Positions 25,879 to 33,392 of a stretch of 64,000 nucleotides of DNA are shown here, piece by piece. Source of the stretch: Hymenobacter jeollabukensis (GTDB taxonomy: Bacteria; Bacteroidota; Bacteroidia; Cytophagales; Hymenobacteraceae); NCBI RefSeq assembly GCF_005771675.1, contig NZ_VAJM01000006.1:1-64000 (forward strand), in the 5' to 3' direction. Numbering within the stretch: the stretch's first letter is position 1; each line of letters opens with the position of its first letter. The notes beneath the pieces were generated by a model. That model searched no databases. It was not told the DNA's origin and saw only the letters and a program-made list of their open reading frames with translations. The position numbers and the translations under genes are program-made.

Positions 25879-25915
25879 AGCCCTCTCGCTGGTCAAGTCA
25901 GCGGGAGGGCTTTTT
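25879..25915 (+). terminator. Terminator after the S8 peptidase
   Basis: AGCCCTCTCGCT and AGCGGGAGGGCT form a stem, then TTTT. Confidence 0.9.
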
Positions 25916-25937
25916 AGTTAAGCTAATTGCTAATTAT

Positions 25938-25968
25938 TTTGGATTGCTAAAAATATTGGTTATCTTTA
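25938..25968 (+). promoter_or_regulatory. Near-consensus Bacteroidota promoter for the zinc-ribbon gene
   Basis: TTTG at 25938-25941, then exactly 19 bases, then TATCTTTA at 25961-25968 (consensus TTTG-N19-TAnnTTTG, one mismatch). The surrounding DNA is very AT-rich. It lies 36 bp before the ATG at 26004. Best promoter in the window. Confidence 0.75.
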
Positions 25969-26003
25969 AATCGTATTGCAGAACCATTCAAGCACAGCGC
26001 ATC

Positions 26004-26324
26004 ATGCTCCAACTGATGACCTCCAAGCGAATTGGCCGGCGCCAATTCCACTTCACCGTACAAGGCGGCTCCTTCCACGAAGTCGTGGCCGAGTACGACC
26101 GATTGAGCTTTCCCGACGTGGCCGCCTGCGGCCTCTGCGGCTCCGATAACCTGGACCTGACCTCGCGCGTGGCCCAGGACAAATTCAAGTACACCTCCGT
26201 CAAGTGCCTGGACTGCCGCGGCGACCTGACCTTCGGCAAAATGCAGCGCGACGACCAGACCGTATTCCTGCGCCGCCGCGAATCGGGCGAGCTGGACTGG
26301 CAGGCCTGGAAGAAAGGCGAGTAG
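26004..26324 (+). CDS. Small zinc-ribbon protein, function unknown
   Basis: A 106-residue protein (ATG 26004; ATG 26016 is the alternative). Two Cys pairs, CGLCGS and CLDC, separated by about 25 residues, form a likely zinc ribbon, followed by a conserved-looking GDLTFGKMQRDDQTVFLRRR. The N-terminal part (FHFTVQGGSFHEVVAEYDRL) is strand-helix. A nucleic-acid-binding job is plausible because ribbon plus basic tail is common there, but that is inference. It has a strong promoter of its own, which suggests good expression. Confidence 0.7.
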   Translation: MLQLMTSKRIGRRQFHFTVQGGSFHEVVAEYDRLSFPDVAACGLCGSDNLDLTSRVAQDKFKYTSVKCLDCRGDLTFGKMQRDDQTVFLRRRESGELDWQAWKKGE

Positions 26325-26710
26325 AAACGGTGACGCGTACTACGTGACAGGTAACAGGTGAAAAGTTGAGTTAGAAGGTGACTGGCGGTTGGGCCGGGGC
26401 GTGTGGTGAGACGCCCGGTCCGGTGCCCGCAGCTTACCCGGTGCGACTATCGGCTTATCAACGGCCCGGCCATACTTTGTGGCCGGGCCGTTCGTTTAGG
26501 GGCAGTTCGGTCGGGGCCAGGTCTTGTTCTCCCAGCTCATCGGCGATACTGGCCGGCGCCTGGCCGTTGTCACGACCGGCCTCGGCTAACGAATAAGCCG
26601 GAACACCCCGCCCGGTGGCACCTGGTTCCTTAATCACCTAATTACTCAATCACTCCTAACCTGTCACGTGTCACCTGTTACTTGTCACCCCATTGCCTAA
26701 TTTCGCGGTC
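26325..26710. other. Gap without a convincing gene
   Basis: Between the zinc-ribbon gene and rpe. Holds the split repeat arms, an ACGGCCCGGCCA hairpin and overlapping short open frames (26378-26633) in several registers with irregular composition. I see no protein gene. Confidence 0.6.
26343..26689. repeat. Repeat arms of the GTGACAGG dialect, split by about 300 bp
   Basis: The left arm (26343-26360, CGTGACAGGTAACAGGTG) and right arm (26658-26689, ACCTGTCACGTGTCACCTGT...) are complementary in words to locus D, but 300 bp apart. Within lies a hairpin with ACGGCCCGGCCA/TGGCCGGGCCGT at 26460-26491. The right arm ends 21 bp before the rpe ATG. Confidence 0.65.
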
Positions 26711-27409
26711 ATGAGCACTTCTCCCCGCCGCATCACGCCCTTGCTAGCGCCGTCCTTGCTGGCCGCCGACTTTGCCAACCTGCAGGCCGAAACCGAGCGC
26801 CTGGCCGGTAGCGCCGCCGACTGGCTGCACTGCGACATCATGGACGGGCGCTTCGTGCCCAATATTTCCTTCGGCATCCCTGTGCTCCAGGCCATTCACC
26901 GCCACGCCAAGCAGCCCCTCGACGTGCACCTGATGATCGAAGAGCCGCAGAACTACCTGCAGGCCGTGCGCGACGCCGGCGCCGCGGGCATCACCGTGCA
27001 CTACGAGGCCTGCCCGCACCTGCACCGCGTGCTCCAGCAGATCAAGAAGCTGGGCTGCCGCGCCGGCGTGGCCCTGAACCCGCACACGCCCGCCTGGGTG
27101 CTGCAGGACATTGCCCAGGACGTGGACCTGGTGTGCGTGATGTCGGTAAACCCTGGCTTCGGCGGGCAGAGCTTTATTCCGCACACCCTGCAGAAAGTGG
27201 CCGAGCTGAAGGAGCTGCTCACCGACGCGGGCTCCGAGGCGCTGATTGAGGTGGACGGCGGCGTGAACGAGCAGAACCTGCTGCCGCTGGTGGAAGCCGG
27301 CGCCGACGTGCTGGTGGCCGGCTCCTTCGTGTTCAACGCCCCCGACCCCGTAGCGACCCTGGCCGAGCTGCGCGCCCAACTCAACGGCCTGTTTTCCGCC
27401 GCGAATTAA
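26711..27409 (+). CDS. rpe: Ribulose-phosphate 3-epimerase
   Basis: A 232-residue TIM-barrel enzyme interconverting ribulose-5-P and xylulose-5-P in the pentose phosphate pathway. Signature pieces: LAPSLLAADFANL, LHCDIMDGRFVPNISFG, DVHLMIEEP, VMSVNPGFGGQSF and EVDGGVN. ATG 26711 is the start; an upstream TTG at 26693 lies just after the repeat. The stop codon overlaps the ATG of the TonB receptor by one base, so the two are co-translated even though they have unrelated jobs. Confidence 0.96.
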   Translation: MSTSPRRITPLLAPSLLAADFANLQAETERLAGSAADWLHCDIMDGRFVPNISFGIPVLQAIHRHAKQPLDVHLMIEEPQNYLQAVRDAGAAGITVHYEACPHLHRVLQQIKKLGCRAGVALNPHTPAWVLQDIAQDVDLVCVMSVNPGFGGQSFIPHTLQKVAELKELLTDAGSEALIEVDGGVNEQNLLPLVEAGADVLVAGSFVFNAPDPVATLAELRAQLNGLFSAAN

Positions 27410-29943
27410 TGACGAAACGTCGACCCTCGTTCTGGCCGACCGTAACGGTGCGGGCCCTGCTGCTGGCCGGCCCCGCCGCGGCCGTAGTGCCCGCCACCGC
27501 CCTGGCCCAGCAACCCGCCACCGGCCGCGTGGAGCTGCGCGGCACCGTGCGCGACGCCGACGGCAAGCCCGTGGAGCAGGCCTCGGTATCGGTGGAAGGC
27601 CAGCCCGGCGGCACCAGCACCGACGAGGCTGGGCGGTTTCGGCTGAGCGCGGCCCGACCCACCAGCAGCTCCCTGGGCGGCGGTTCCTTGACGGTGGTGG
27701 TGCAGCGCCTGGGCTACGCCACCGTGCGCCGCACGCTCTCGGTCCGGGAACTGGCCGACGGCGCTGCCGAGCTGAGCCTGAGCTTGCAGGCCAGTACCCG
27801 CGCCCTCGACAACGTGACCGTGCGCGGGCAGCGCGGCCTGGACACGCGCGAGCAAATCAGCCTGACCACGCTGGAGCCGCGCACGGCCAAGGAAATTCCC
27901 TCGACCTTCGGCGACTTCAACGCCATTCTGAAGACCCTGCCGGGCGTGCAGTCGACCAACGAGCTGACGAGCACCTACTCGGTGCGCGGCGGCAACTACG
28001 ACGAAAACCTGGTTTACGTCAACGGCATCGAGATTTACCGGCCGTTCCTCGTCACGCAGGCCCAGCAGGAGGGCCTGAGCTTCGTCAACCCCGACCTAGT
28101 GGACCGGGTAGAGTTTTCCTCGGGGGGCTGGCAGCCGCGCTTCGGCGACAAGCTCTCCTCGGTGCTCAACATCGAGTACAAGCAGCCCACGCAGCGCGGC
28201 CTCACGGCCACGGGCAGTTTGGTGGGCGGGGCGCTGAGTTACGAAAACGTGTCGAAATCGGGCCGGGTGAGCTACCTGGGCGGGGTACGCTACAAAAACG
28301 CGCAGTACGTGCTGCGCTCCTTGCGCCAGCAGAGCGGGGCCTACAACCCGACTTTCGCCGACGGGCAGCTGTACGTGCGCATCGGGCTCGGGCCCAAGGA
28401 CGACCTGCAGAAAACCAGCCTGGGCGTGCTCGGCTCCTGGGCCCACAACAACTACCGCTTCGCCCCGCAGTCGGGGCAGGTGACGTTCAGCACCGGCACC
28501 AACCAGTTCCAGCGCCTCTTCATCTACTACGACGGGCACGAGCGGATGCAGTACGACACCTACCAGGGCGGGCTGAACCTGACGCACCACTTCACCCCGA
28601 AGCTGACCGGGGAGCTGATCGGCGGCGGCCTGCTCACCCGCGAGTACGAGCTGCGCGACGTGGAAGCGGCCTACCGCCTGGCCGATATCAACCGCGACCC
28701 GAACTCGCCGGACTTCAACCAGGCCGTGCGCCAGCGCGACGTGGGTTCCCGCTTCGACCACTCGCGCAACCGCTTGGCGGCTTGGCTGGGCACCCTGGAA
28801 GCCCGCGCCACCTACAACCCGGCCCCGCGCCACGAGCTGCGCTTCGGCGTGAAAGCCGGCCGGGAGCACGTGGACGACCAGCTCAACGAGTACGCCTTCA
28901 CCGATTCGGCCGATTACGTGCCGGCCAAGCGCTTCACCCGTCTGCAGACGCAACTGGACCTGACCTCCACGCGGGTGCAGGGTTACGGGCAGCACACCTG
29001 GCGCCTCGACTCGCTGCGGACCGTGACCTACGGCGTGCGCCTGCACTACTGGTCGGTGAACGAGCAGCTGACGGTGAGCCCGCGGGTGCAGTTTTCGGCC
29101 CGCTCGCGCCGTCACCCGAGCGTGTCGTACAAGGCCGCGACGGGGGTGTATTACCAGCCGCCGTTTTACCGCGAGCTGCGCAACCAGCAGGGCGTGCTCA
29201 ACCCCGAGCTGCGGGCCCAGCGTTCCGTACATGTCATCGGGGGCACCGAGTACAACTTCAAGAACTGGGGGCGCCCGTTCAAGCTCACCGGCGAGGCTTA
29301 CTTCAAGTACCTCACCGACGTCATCCCGTACGACGTGGACAACGTGCGCCTGCGCTACTTCGCCAAGAACCTGGCCACGGCCTACGTGGCCGGCGTCGAC
29401 GGGCGCCTGAGCGGGGAGTTCGTGCGCGGGGCCGAGTCGTGGTTTAGCCTGGGCGTGCTCACCACCCGCGAAAACCTGCGGGGCGACTCGCTCACGGTGT
29501 TCGACGCCGACGGCAAGGCCATCGGCAAGAAGGAAAAAGGCTACATCCGCCGCCCCTCGGACCAGCGCGTGAACCTGGGCATCTTCTTCCAGGACCACCT
29601 GCCGAACAATCCCTCGGTGCGCGGCTACGTGAACTTCGTCTTCGGCTCCGGCCTGCCCTTCAGCCCGCCCGATGTGCCCGAGCTGCGCGGTACCAGCAAG
29701 CTCACCCGCAGCTACAAGCGCGTGGATTTGGGCTTCTCGAAGGTGCTGAGCTTGCGCACCATCAAGTCCAGCAAGTTCTACCAGCCCGAAAGCCTGTGGC
29801 TGGGTCTGGAAGTGCTCAACGTGCTGGCCGCCAACAACGTGGCCGGCTACAGCTACATCCAGGACCTGAACGGGGCCACCTACGGCGTACCCAACTACCT
29901 CTCGCAGCGCGTGGTGAACCTGCGCGTCATTGCCCGGTTCTAA
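27409..29943 (+). CDS. TonB-dependent receptor with carboxypeptidase-like N-terminal domain
   Basis: An 844-residue outer-membrane receptor. Signal peptide to about residue 35 (PATALAQQ), a CarboxypepD-like domain (ELRGTVRDADGKPVEQASVS), plug with the TonB-box region (RGLDTREQISLTTLEPRTAK, LKTLPGVQSTNELTSTYSVR, DENLVYVNGIEIYRPFLV) and a barrel ending VVNLRVIARF. There is no SusD or DUF4249 partner next door. ATG 27409 overlaps the rpe stop. The substrate is unknown. Confidence 0.92.
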   Translation: MTKRRPSFWPTVTVRALLLAGPAAAVVPATALAQQPATGRVELRGTVRDADGKPVEQASVSVEGQPGGTSTDEAGRFRLSAARPTSSSLGGGSLTVVVQRLGYATVRRTLSVRELADGAAELSLSLQASTRALDNVTVRGQRGLDTREQISLTTLEPRTAKEIPSTFGDFNAILKTLPGVQSTNELTSTYSVRGGNYDENLVYVNGIEIYRPFLVTQAQQEGLSFVNPDLVDRVEFSSGGWQPRFGDKLSSVLNIEYKQPTQRGLTATGSLVGGALSYENVSKSGRVSYLGGVRYKNAQYVLRSLRQQSGAYNPTFADGQLYVRIGLGPKDDLQKTSLGVLGSWAHNNYRFAPQSGQVTFSTGTNQFQRLFIYYDGHERMQYDTYQGGLNLTHHFTPKLTGELIGGGLLTREYELRDVEAAYRLADINRDPNSPDFNQAVRQRDVGSRFDHSRNRLAAWLGTLEARATYNPAPRHELRFGVKAGREHVDDQLNEYAFTDSADYVPAKRFTRLQTQLDLTSTRVQGYGQHTWRLDSLRTVTYGVRLHYWSVNEQLTVSPRVQFSARSRRHPSVSYKAATGVYYQPPFYRELRNQQGVLNPELRAQRSVHVIGGTEYNFKNWGRPFKLTGEAYFKYLTDVIPYDVDNVRLRYFAKNLATAYVAGVDGRLSGEFVRGAESWFSLGVLTTRENLRGDSLTVFDADGKAIGKKEKGYIRRPSDQRVNLGIFFQDHLPNNPSVRGYVNFVFGSGLPFSPPDVPELRGTSKLTRSYKRVDLGFSKVLSLRTIKSSKFYQPESLWLGLEVLNVLAANNVAGYSYIQDLNGATYGVPNYLSQRVVNLRVIARF

Positions 29944-29967
29944 ACCCGCTACAACGGCCCAAATGCG

Positions 29968-30000
29968 GCGTGCCCGCCCCGAAGTTCGGGGCGGGCACGC
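29968..30000. terminator. Hairpin after the TonB receptor
   Basis: GCGTGCCCGCCCCGAA pairs with TTCGGGGCGGGCACGC around one base, followed by GTTTGT. Strong stem, weak T-run. It lies between convergent genes. Confidence 0.8.
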
Positions 30001-30078
30001 GTTTGTATAAAGCGGTAGCTATTGAGCGTAAGGATGCAACACGTGGATCAAGGGAGAGGCACTGCTGGCCAAGGCCGG

Positions 30079-30516
30079 TTAGAAACCCAGGCGCTGGGAG
30101 CAGGACAAGTACAGCGCAAGGCCGAGCGGAAACAGCAATAAGATGGCCGCCTTGCCGGGCCAGGGCCGGGGAGCGGGCGTGACCAGGTCAATCAGCTGGG
30201 TGAAGACGCCCAAGCCGCTGGCCAGCGTCATCAGCAGCATCCAGCCGCGCCCGGCTGTGTCGAGGGTACCGCCAGCAACCAGCACCAGGCCCATGTGCTG
30301 CAGGCAGACCAGGCCGAGGGTAGCCAGGGCAAAGCCGCCGCGCCAGCCGCGACGGGCAGCCGCGGCGTTCAGGGGTTTGACGGATTGGTAGAGTACTACC
30401 GGGGAAATCAGCCAGCCGAGCGGGGCGAAGAAATGGGCCGCCAGCAGCGTGAGTATCAGTAGAACGGCCGCAAAGACCAGGGTGGGGCCGAACGAGCAGG
30501 AAGGGAGCGGACGCAT
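30079..30516 (-). CDS. Small membrane protein
   Basis: A 145-residue protein with four predicted membrane helices (LVFAAVLLILTLLAAHFFAP, GWLISPVVLYQSVK, FALATLGLVCLQHMGLVLVA, MLLMTLASGLGVFTQLIDLV) and a final hydrophobic segment. No recognised domain. It starts 9 bp after the end of the hydroxylase-like gene on the same strand, so the two probably form a unit. Confidence 0.65.
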   Translation of the reverse strand: MRPLPSCSFGPTLVFAAVLLILTLLAAHFFAPLGWLISPVVLYQSVKPLNAAAARRGWRGGFALATLGLVCLQHMGLVLVAGGTLDTAGRGWMLLMTLASGLGVFTQLIDLVTPAPRPWPGKAAILLLFPLGLALYLSCSQRLGF

Positions 30517-30525
30517 CGGCGTGGA

Positions 30526-31254
30526 TTACTTCTCGGCGTCCTGGTGCACGTCGCGGAAGCGCAGCATGTCGAGCAGGCGCTGCTCCTTCGCGTTGTCGAA
30601 GCCGCAGGTGGCGCGGAATTCCCGGGGGTTGCGGTAGGTGCCGAAGAGCATGTCCCACCACACGATGTCGCCGTAGTTGTGGGCGTGGTGCTCGTATTCG
30701 TGGTGGATGCGGTGCATCTCGGGCCGCTGGAAAACGTAGCCCACCCACTGCGGCGTGCGCACGTTGGTGTGGTAGAAAAACTCGCCCAGGGCCGTGCACA
30801 GCGTGTAGATGGCCCCGGCCGCCGGGCTCAGCCCCAGCAAGGTGAATACCAGCAGCGTGCCGATGAGGGAGTTGACGACCATTTCCACCGGGTGCTTGTA
30901 GAAGGAGGTAATGACTTCCAGCCGTTGTGGGCTGTGGTGAATCTGGTGGAAGTGCCGCCACAGAAAATCGACGCGGTGACGCCAGCGGTGCCACCAGTAA
31001 AAGACGAACGTGGCCACCAGGTAGGCCAGCAAGCCGCCCAGCACCGGCCCCACGTGCCGGGAAAGGTGCAACACGGAGTAGGCCGACAGCCACTTTTCCC
31101 AGCTGATGCCCGCCAGCAGCACCACCAGCAATTGGACGGCATTCAGCAGGAGCACCCGGGCGGGCCAGGTGGGCACCACGGGCAGGCGCCAGCCGGGGCG
31201 CAGGCGTTCGAGCACGAAACAACCCGCGAAAACGAGGAAAATGATGGGTAACAT
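30526..31254 (-). CDS. Sterol desaturase / fatty acid hydroxylase family protein
   Basis: A 242-residue integral membrane di-iron enzyme from ATG 31254. Four or five helices are interrupted by the His boxes HRWRH (about 85), HFHQIHHS (about 97-104) and HRIHHEYEHH (about 185), followed by HNYGDIVWWDMLFGTYRNP, which is the family's hallmark. Members hydroxylate or desaturate lipid chains, and a lipid of the membrane is the likely substrate here. The next gene upstream is a Crp-like regulator on the same strand about 70 bp away. Confidence 0.9.
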   Translation of the reverse strand: MLPIIFLVFAGCFVLERLRPGWRLPVVPTWPARVLLLNAVQLLVVLLAGISWEKWLSAYSVLHLSRHVGPVLGGLLAYLVATFVFYWWHRWRHRVDFLWRHFHQIHHSPQRLEVITSFYKHPVEMVVNSLIGTLLVFTLLGLSPAAGAIYTLCTALGEFFYHTNVRTPQWVGYVFQRPEMHRIHHEYEHHAHNYGDIVWWDMLFGTYRNPREFRATCGFDNAKEQRLLDMLRFRDVHQDAEK

Positions 31255-31324
31255 GGGCCTGGGGTCTGGGGTGAAACGATGTCCCAAAAGTCCCGCGCCG
31301 CCGCTGGCCCGCGCTTGATAAATA

Positions 31325-31906
31325 TCAATTTCGCTCCCGGCCGGCGGCCTGGGCCCGGATGCGGCTGATAGTTTCGGGCGTCACGCCGAGGTAGGAGGCC
31401 AGGTGCTTGAGCGGCACGCGCTGCAGCACCTCGGGAAAGGTGTGCACCAGCTGGGCGTAGCGCTGCTCGGCCCGCAGCAGGCGCAGCTGCTGGGTGCGCT
31501 GTTCACTGAGCACGTAGTAATGCTCCGTCAGCATCCGGCCCACGTAGTTGAATTCGGGGAAGTCGCAGTAAAGCTGCTGCAGCTGCTCGTAGCTGATGGA
31601 GTAGAGCACACTGTCCTCCAGCAGCTCGATAAACTCCTGCGACACGGTGCGCGTGAGGAAGCTCACGATGGAAATCAGAAAGTCGCCCTCGTGCATAAAC
31701 CAGGTGTTGGCCTCGCGCCCCTCGTGCAGGTAGTAGCCCCGCGCCAGCCCGCTTTCCACGAAGTAAATGCGACCCGCCACCTGGCCCGGGGCCAGCAGCG
31801 CCCGGCGGGCCGGCAGCTCCTCGCGGCGCATGAGCTGCGTAATCGTCTGCAGGCAGCGGTCGGAAAGGGGGTAAAGGGCCCGCAGGCGGTGCAGCAGCGC
31901 GTCCAT
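31325..31906 (-). CDS. Crp/Fnr family transcriptional regulator
   Basis: A 193-residue protein starting MDALLHRLRALYPLSDR at ATG 31906. The N-terminal cyclic-nucleotide-binding fold (LAPGQVAGRIYFVESGLARG, FMHEGDFLISIVSF) lacks a clear cAMP phosphate-binding RxS motif. The C-terminal end (LKHLASYLGVTPETISRIRA) is the HTH. This short type is common in Bacteroidota and often controls adjacent genes; the hydroxylase is the nearest. The effector is unknown. Confidence 0.9.
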   Translation of the reverse strand: MDALLHRLRALYPLSDRCLQTITQLMRREELPARRALLAPGQVAGRIYFVESGLARGYYLHEGREANTWFMHEGDFLISIVSFLTRTVSQEFIELLEDSVLYSISYEQLQQLYCDFPEFNYVGRMLTEHYYVLSEQRTQQLRLLRAEQRYAQLVHTFPEVLQRVPLKHLASYLGVTPETISRIRAQAAGRERN

Positions 31907-31941
31907 AAGCGAATCGGGAAAAGGAAATCTGGTGTGCCCTG

Positions 31942-31994
31942 AAAAAGCCCGCCGCCCCAAAAGTCCGGAATTCCGGGCTCTTGGGGCGGCGGGC
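31942..31994 (-). terminator. Terminator of the DUF2911 gene
   Basis: GCCCGCCGCCCCAA and TTGGGGCGGCGGGC form a stem 20 bp apart; read on the minus strand it ends in TTTTT. Confidence 0.85.
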
Positions 31995-32016
31995 GTATAT
32001 CAAGACGCTGCGCGGG

Positions 32017-32877
32017 CTAGTACGCCTTCGACTGCCACTGCGTGAGGGCCACTTTCATGCCCGGCAGCTGGGTTTTGAACTTGTCGTCGTCCTTGTCCCC
32101 GGCTTTGATGGCGCGGCGGGCGCTTTCCACGGCCGAGAGGTAGTCCTCTTTCTGGGCCATCAGGCGGGCTTTCAGCCAGAGGTTGGTGTAGCTCTCATTC
32201 AGCTCGATGGCGCGGTTGATGTACTTCAGCGCCAGCTCGGCCTCGATCTGGTTCTGAATCAGGTAATCGGCGGCGGCGGCCAGCAGCTGCGGGTCGTTGG
32301 GCGTTTTGCTCATGGCCGCCTGCATGCTCTGCAGCACCTTGGCGTGCACGTTGGTGCGGATAAACACCGAAATGGTCTTCGTTTCCCACGACAGGTTCAG
32401 GCGGGCGGCGTTGGGGCGCACGTCCGAAAACCAGTAGTGCAGCGACTCGCGCATGGGCGTGGTTTCGGGCAGCACCGGCACGCGCAGCACGTCGTCCTCG
32501 GCCTTGTAGCCCTCGTTGCCCCAATGGTTAGTCACCTTGTTGAGGATGAGCTGCCAGTCGTGGTCGGCCGAGGGCAGCACGTAGAGCGAGTAAGTGCCCG
32601 CGGCCACGGGCTTGCCGCCGAGGCGCACCGAGTCGGCGAAGGTGATGAGGGTGTTTTCGTTGGCGCCGGCCCGCCACACCTGCTCGTAGGGTACCAACTG
32701 CCCCCAGATTTTGCGGTTTTTCACGCCCGGCGTGTGGTAATCCACGGTCACGTCCGTCAGGCCGATGGTCTGGGTGACAACGGCGTGCGGGCTGGCCTGG
32801 GGCTGTACGAATTGCTGGGCGTGAACTTCGGCCGCGCCGAGCAGGGCGGCCAGAATAAGGCAAAAGAAGCGGGACAT
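32017..32877 (-). CDS. DUF2911 family exported protein
   Basis: A 286-residue protein with a signal peptide ending AEVHAQQ (about residue 21). The DUF2911 core is evident: PHAVVTQTIGLTDVTVDYHT, PGVKNRKIWGQLVPYEQVWR, AGANENTLITF and AGTYSLYVLP. The C-terminal 120 residues are TPR-like (YINRAIELNESYTNLWLKAR). DUF2911 proteins are periplasmic in Bacteroidota; the role is unknown. -7 box TACCTTGG is seen on the minus strand near 32929-32936. Confidence 0.85.
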   Translation of the reverse strand: MSRFFCLILAALLGAAEVHAQQFVQPQASPHAVVTQTIGLTDVTVDYHTPGVKNRKIWGQLVPYEQVWRAGANENTLITFADSVRLGGKPVAAGTYSLYVLPSADHDWQLILNKVTNHWGNEGYKAEDDVLRVPVLPETTPMRESLHYWFSDVRPNAARLNLSWETKTISVFIRTNVHAKVLQSMQAAMSKTPNDPQLLAAAADYLIQNQIEAELALKYINRAIELNESYTNLWLKARLMAQKEDYLSAVESARRAIKAGDKDDDKFKTQLPGMKVALTQWQSKAY

Positions 32878-32962
32878 AGCGGGTGCAGTGGGTGTGTTCG
32901 TAACGAGGCAGTCCGAAAGAAAAGTGCCAAGGTACGACAGCTGGGGCGCTTCAGGGTTTAAT

Positions 32963-32978
32963 TCACATCATCATGTGA
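32963..32978. promoter_or_regulatory. 16-bp palindrome upstream of the histidine leader
   Basis: TCACATCATCATGTGA, 6-bp half-sites around CATC. It lies in the gap between divergent genes, 128 bp before the leader ATG. Possible operator; no regulator identified. Confidence 0.4.
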
Positions 32979-33052
32979 GCCGCCGACGCGGTGAGTCCAA
33001 GCACGTTAGCGGGGGAAGAAAATACGGCAATGGCAATTTCTCGGGCGGATTA

Positions 33053-33083
33053 TTTCGGGTTTTGATTTTCCCGCGTACCTTTG
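33053..33083 (+). promoter_or_regulatory. Promoter of the histidine operon
   Basis: TTTC (33053-33056), 19 bases, then TACCTTTG (33076-33083). The -7 box is exact and the -33 box has one mismatch to TTTG. It predicts a transcript start near 33090, 15-20 bases before the leader ATG. Confidence 0.6.
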
Positions 33084-33106
33084 CCCGCATAATTCCCAAA
33101 TCCCGC

Positions 33107-33220
33107 ATGTCCCTCGTCGCCTCGTTGCGCCTTACCACGTCGCCGGCCGCCCCGCATGGGGCCGCTGCGGCTGGGCATGCCGGTCATCATCACCACCATT
33201 CCTCCCCGGGAGAGGAATAA
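33107..33220 (+). CDS. hisL: Histidine operon leader peptide
   Basis: A 37-codon frame, ATG 33107 to TAA 33218-33220, with seven histidines, five of them in a row (codons 27-31, 33185-33199) just before its end (HHHHHSSPGEE). It lies right in front of the complete his operon, downstream of a fitting promoter. A run of codons for the end product in a short leader frame is the hallmark of ribosome-controlled attenuation: starved ribosomes stall there. The symbol is by analogy with enteric hisL, not homology. The alternative of a metal-binding peptide is less likely given the position. Confidence 0.8.
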   Translation: MSLVASLRLTTSPAAPHGAAAAGHAGHHHHHSSPGEE

Positions 33221-33222
33221 TT

Positions 33223-33308
33223 ACGTATAGGCGTTCGGCTACGGTCCGAACCTACGTCGCCCCGCCGGTTTTGGCCCCTTGCCGCTGACAGCAGCCCCGC
33301 TTCGGACC
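33223..33308 (+). promoter_or_regulatory. Candidate his attenuator: alternative RNA hairpins
   Basis: Three bases after the leader stop, ACGTA-GG-TTCGG pairs with CCGAACCTACGT (33223-33257) with two small bulges. The loop-side segment GGTCCGAA (33243-33250) can instead pair over 8 bp with TTCGGACC (33301-33308). The two structures exclude each other, as in attenuators. No good U-run was found after them, so the terminator itself is unclear. Confidence 0.5.
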
Positions 33309-33392
33309 TCGGCCCCCTTTGATGATGTTTTCGACAACGCAGCGGTGCGCTTTGCCGCGGCCGGCGTTGTTTCCCGCTTTTCCTTCCTTTCC

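Noticed and set aside
26378..26633. Overlapping short open frames before rpe
   Set aside because: Several frames open at once in GC-rich DNA, Arg/Pro-rich composition, no start context and a strong hairpin inside.
33185..33199. Poly-His run as a metal-binding small protein
   Set aside because: Its place between a promoter and the his operon, its size and the following hairpins fit a leader peptide better; not fully excluded.
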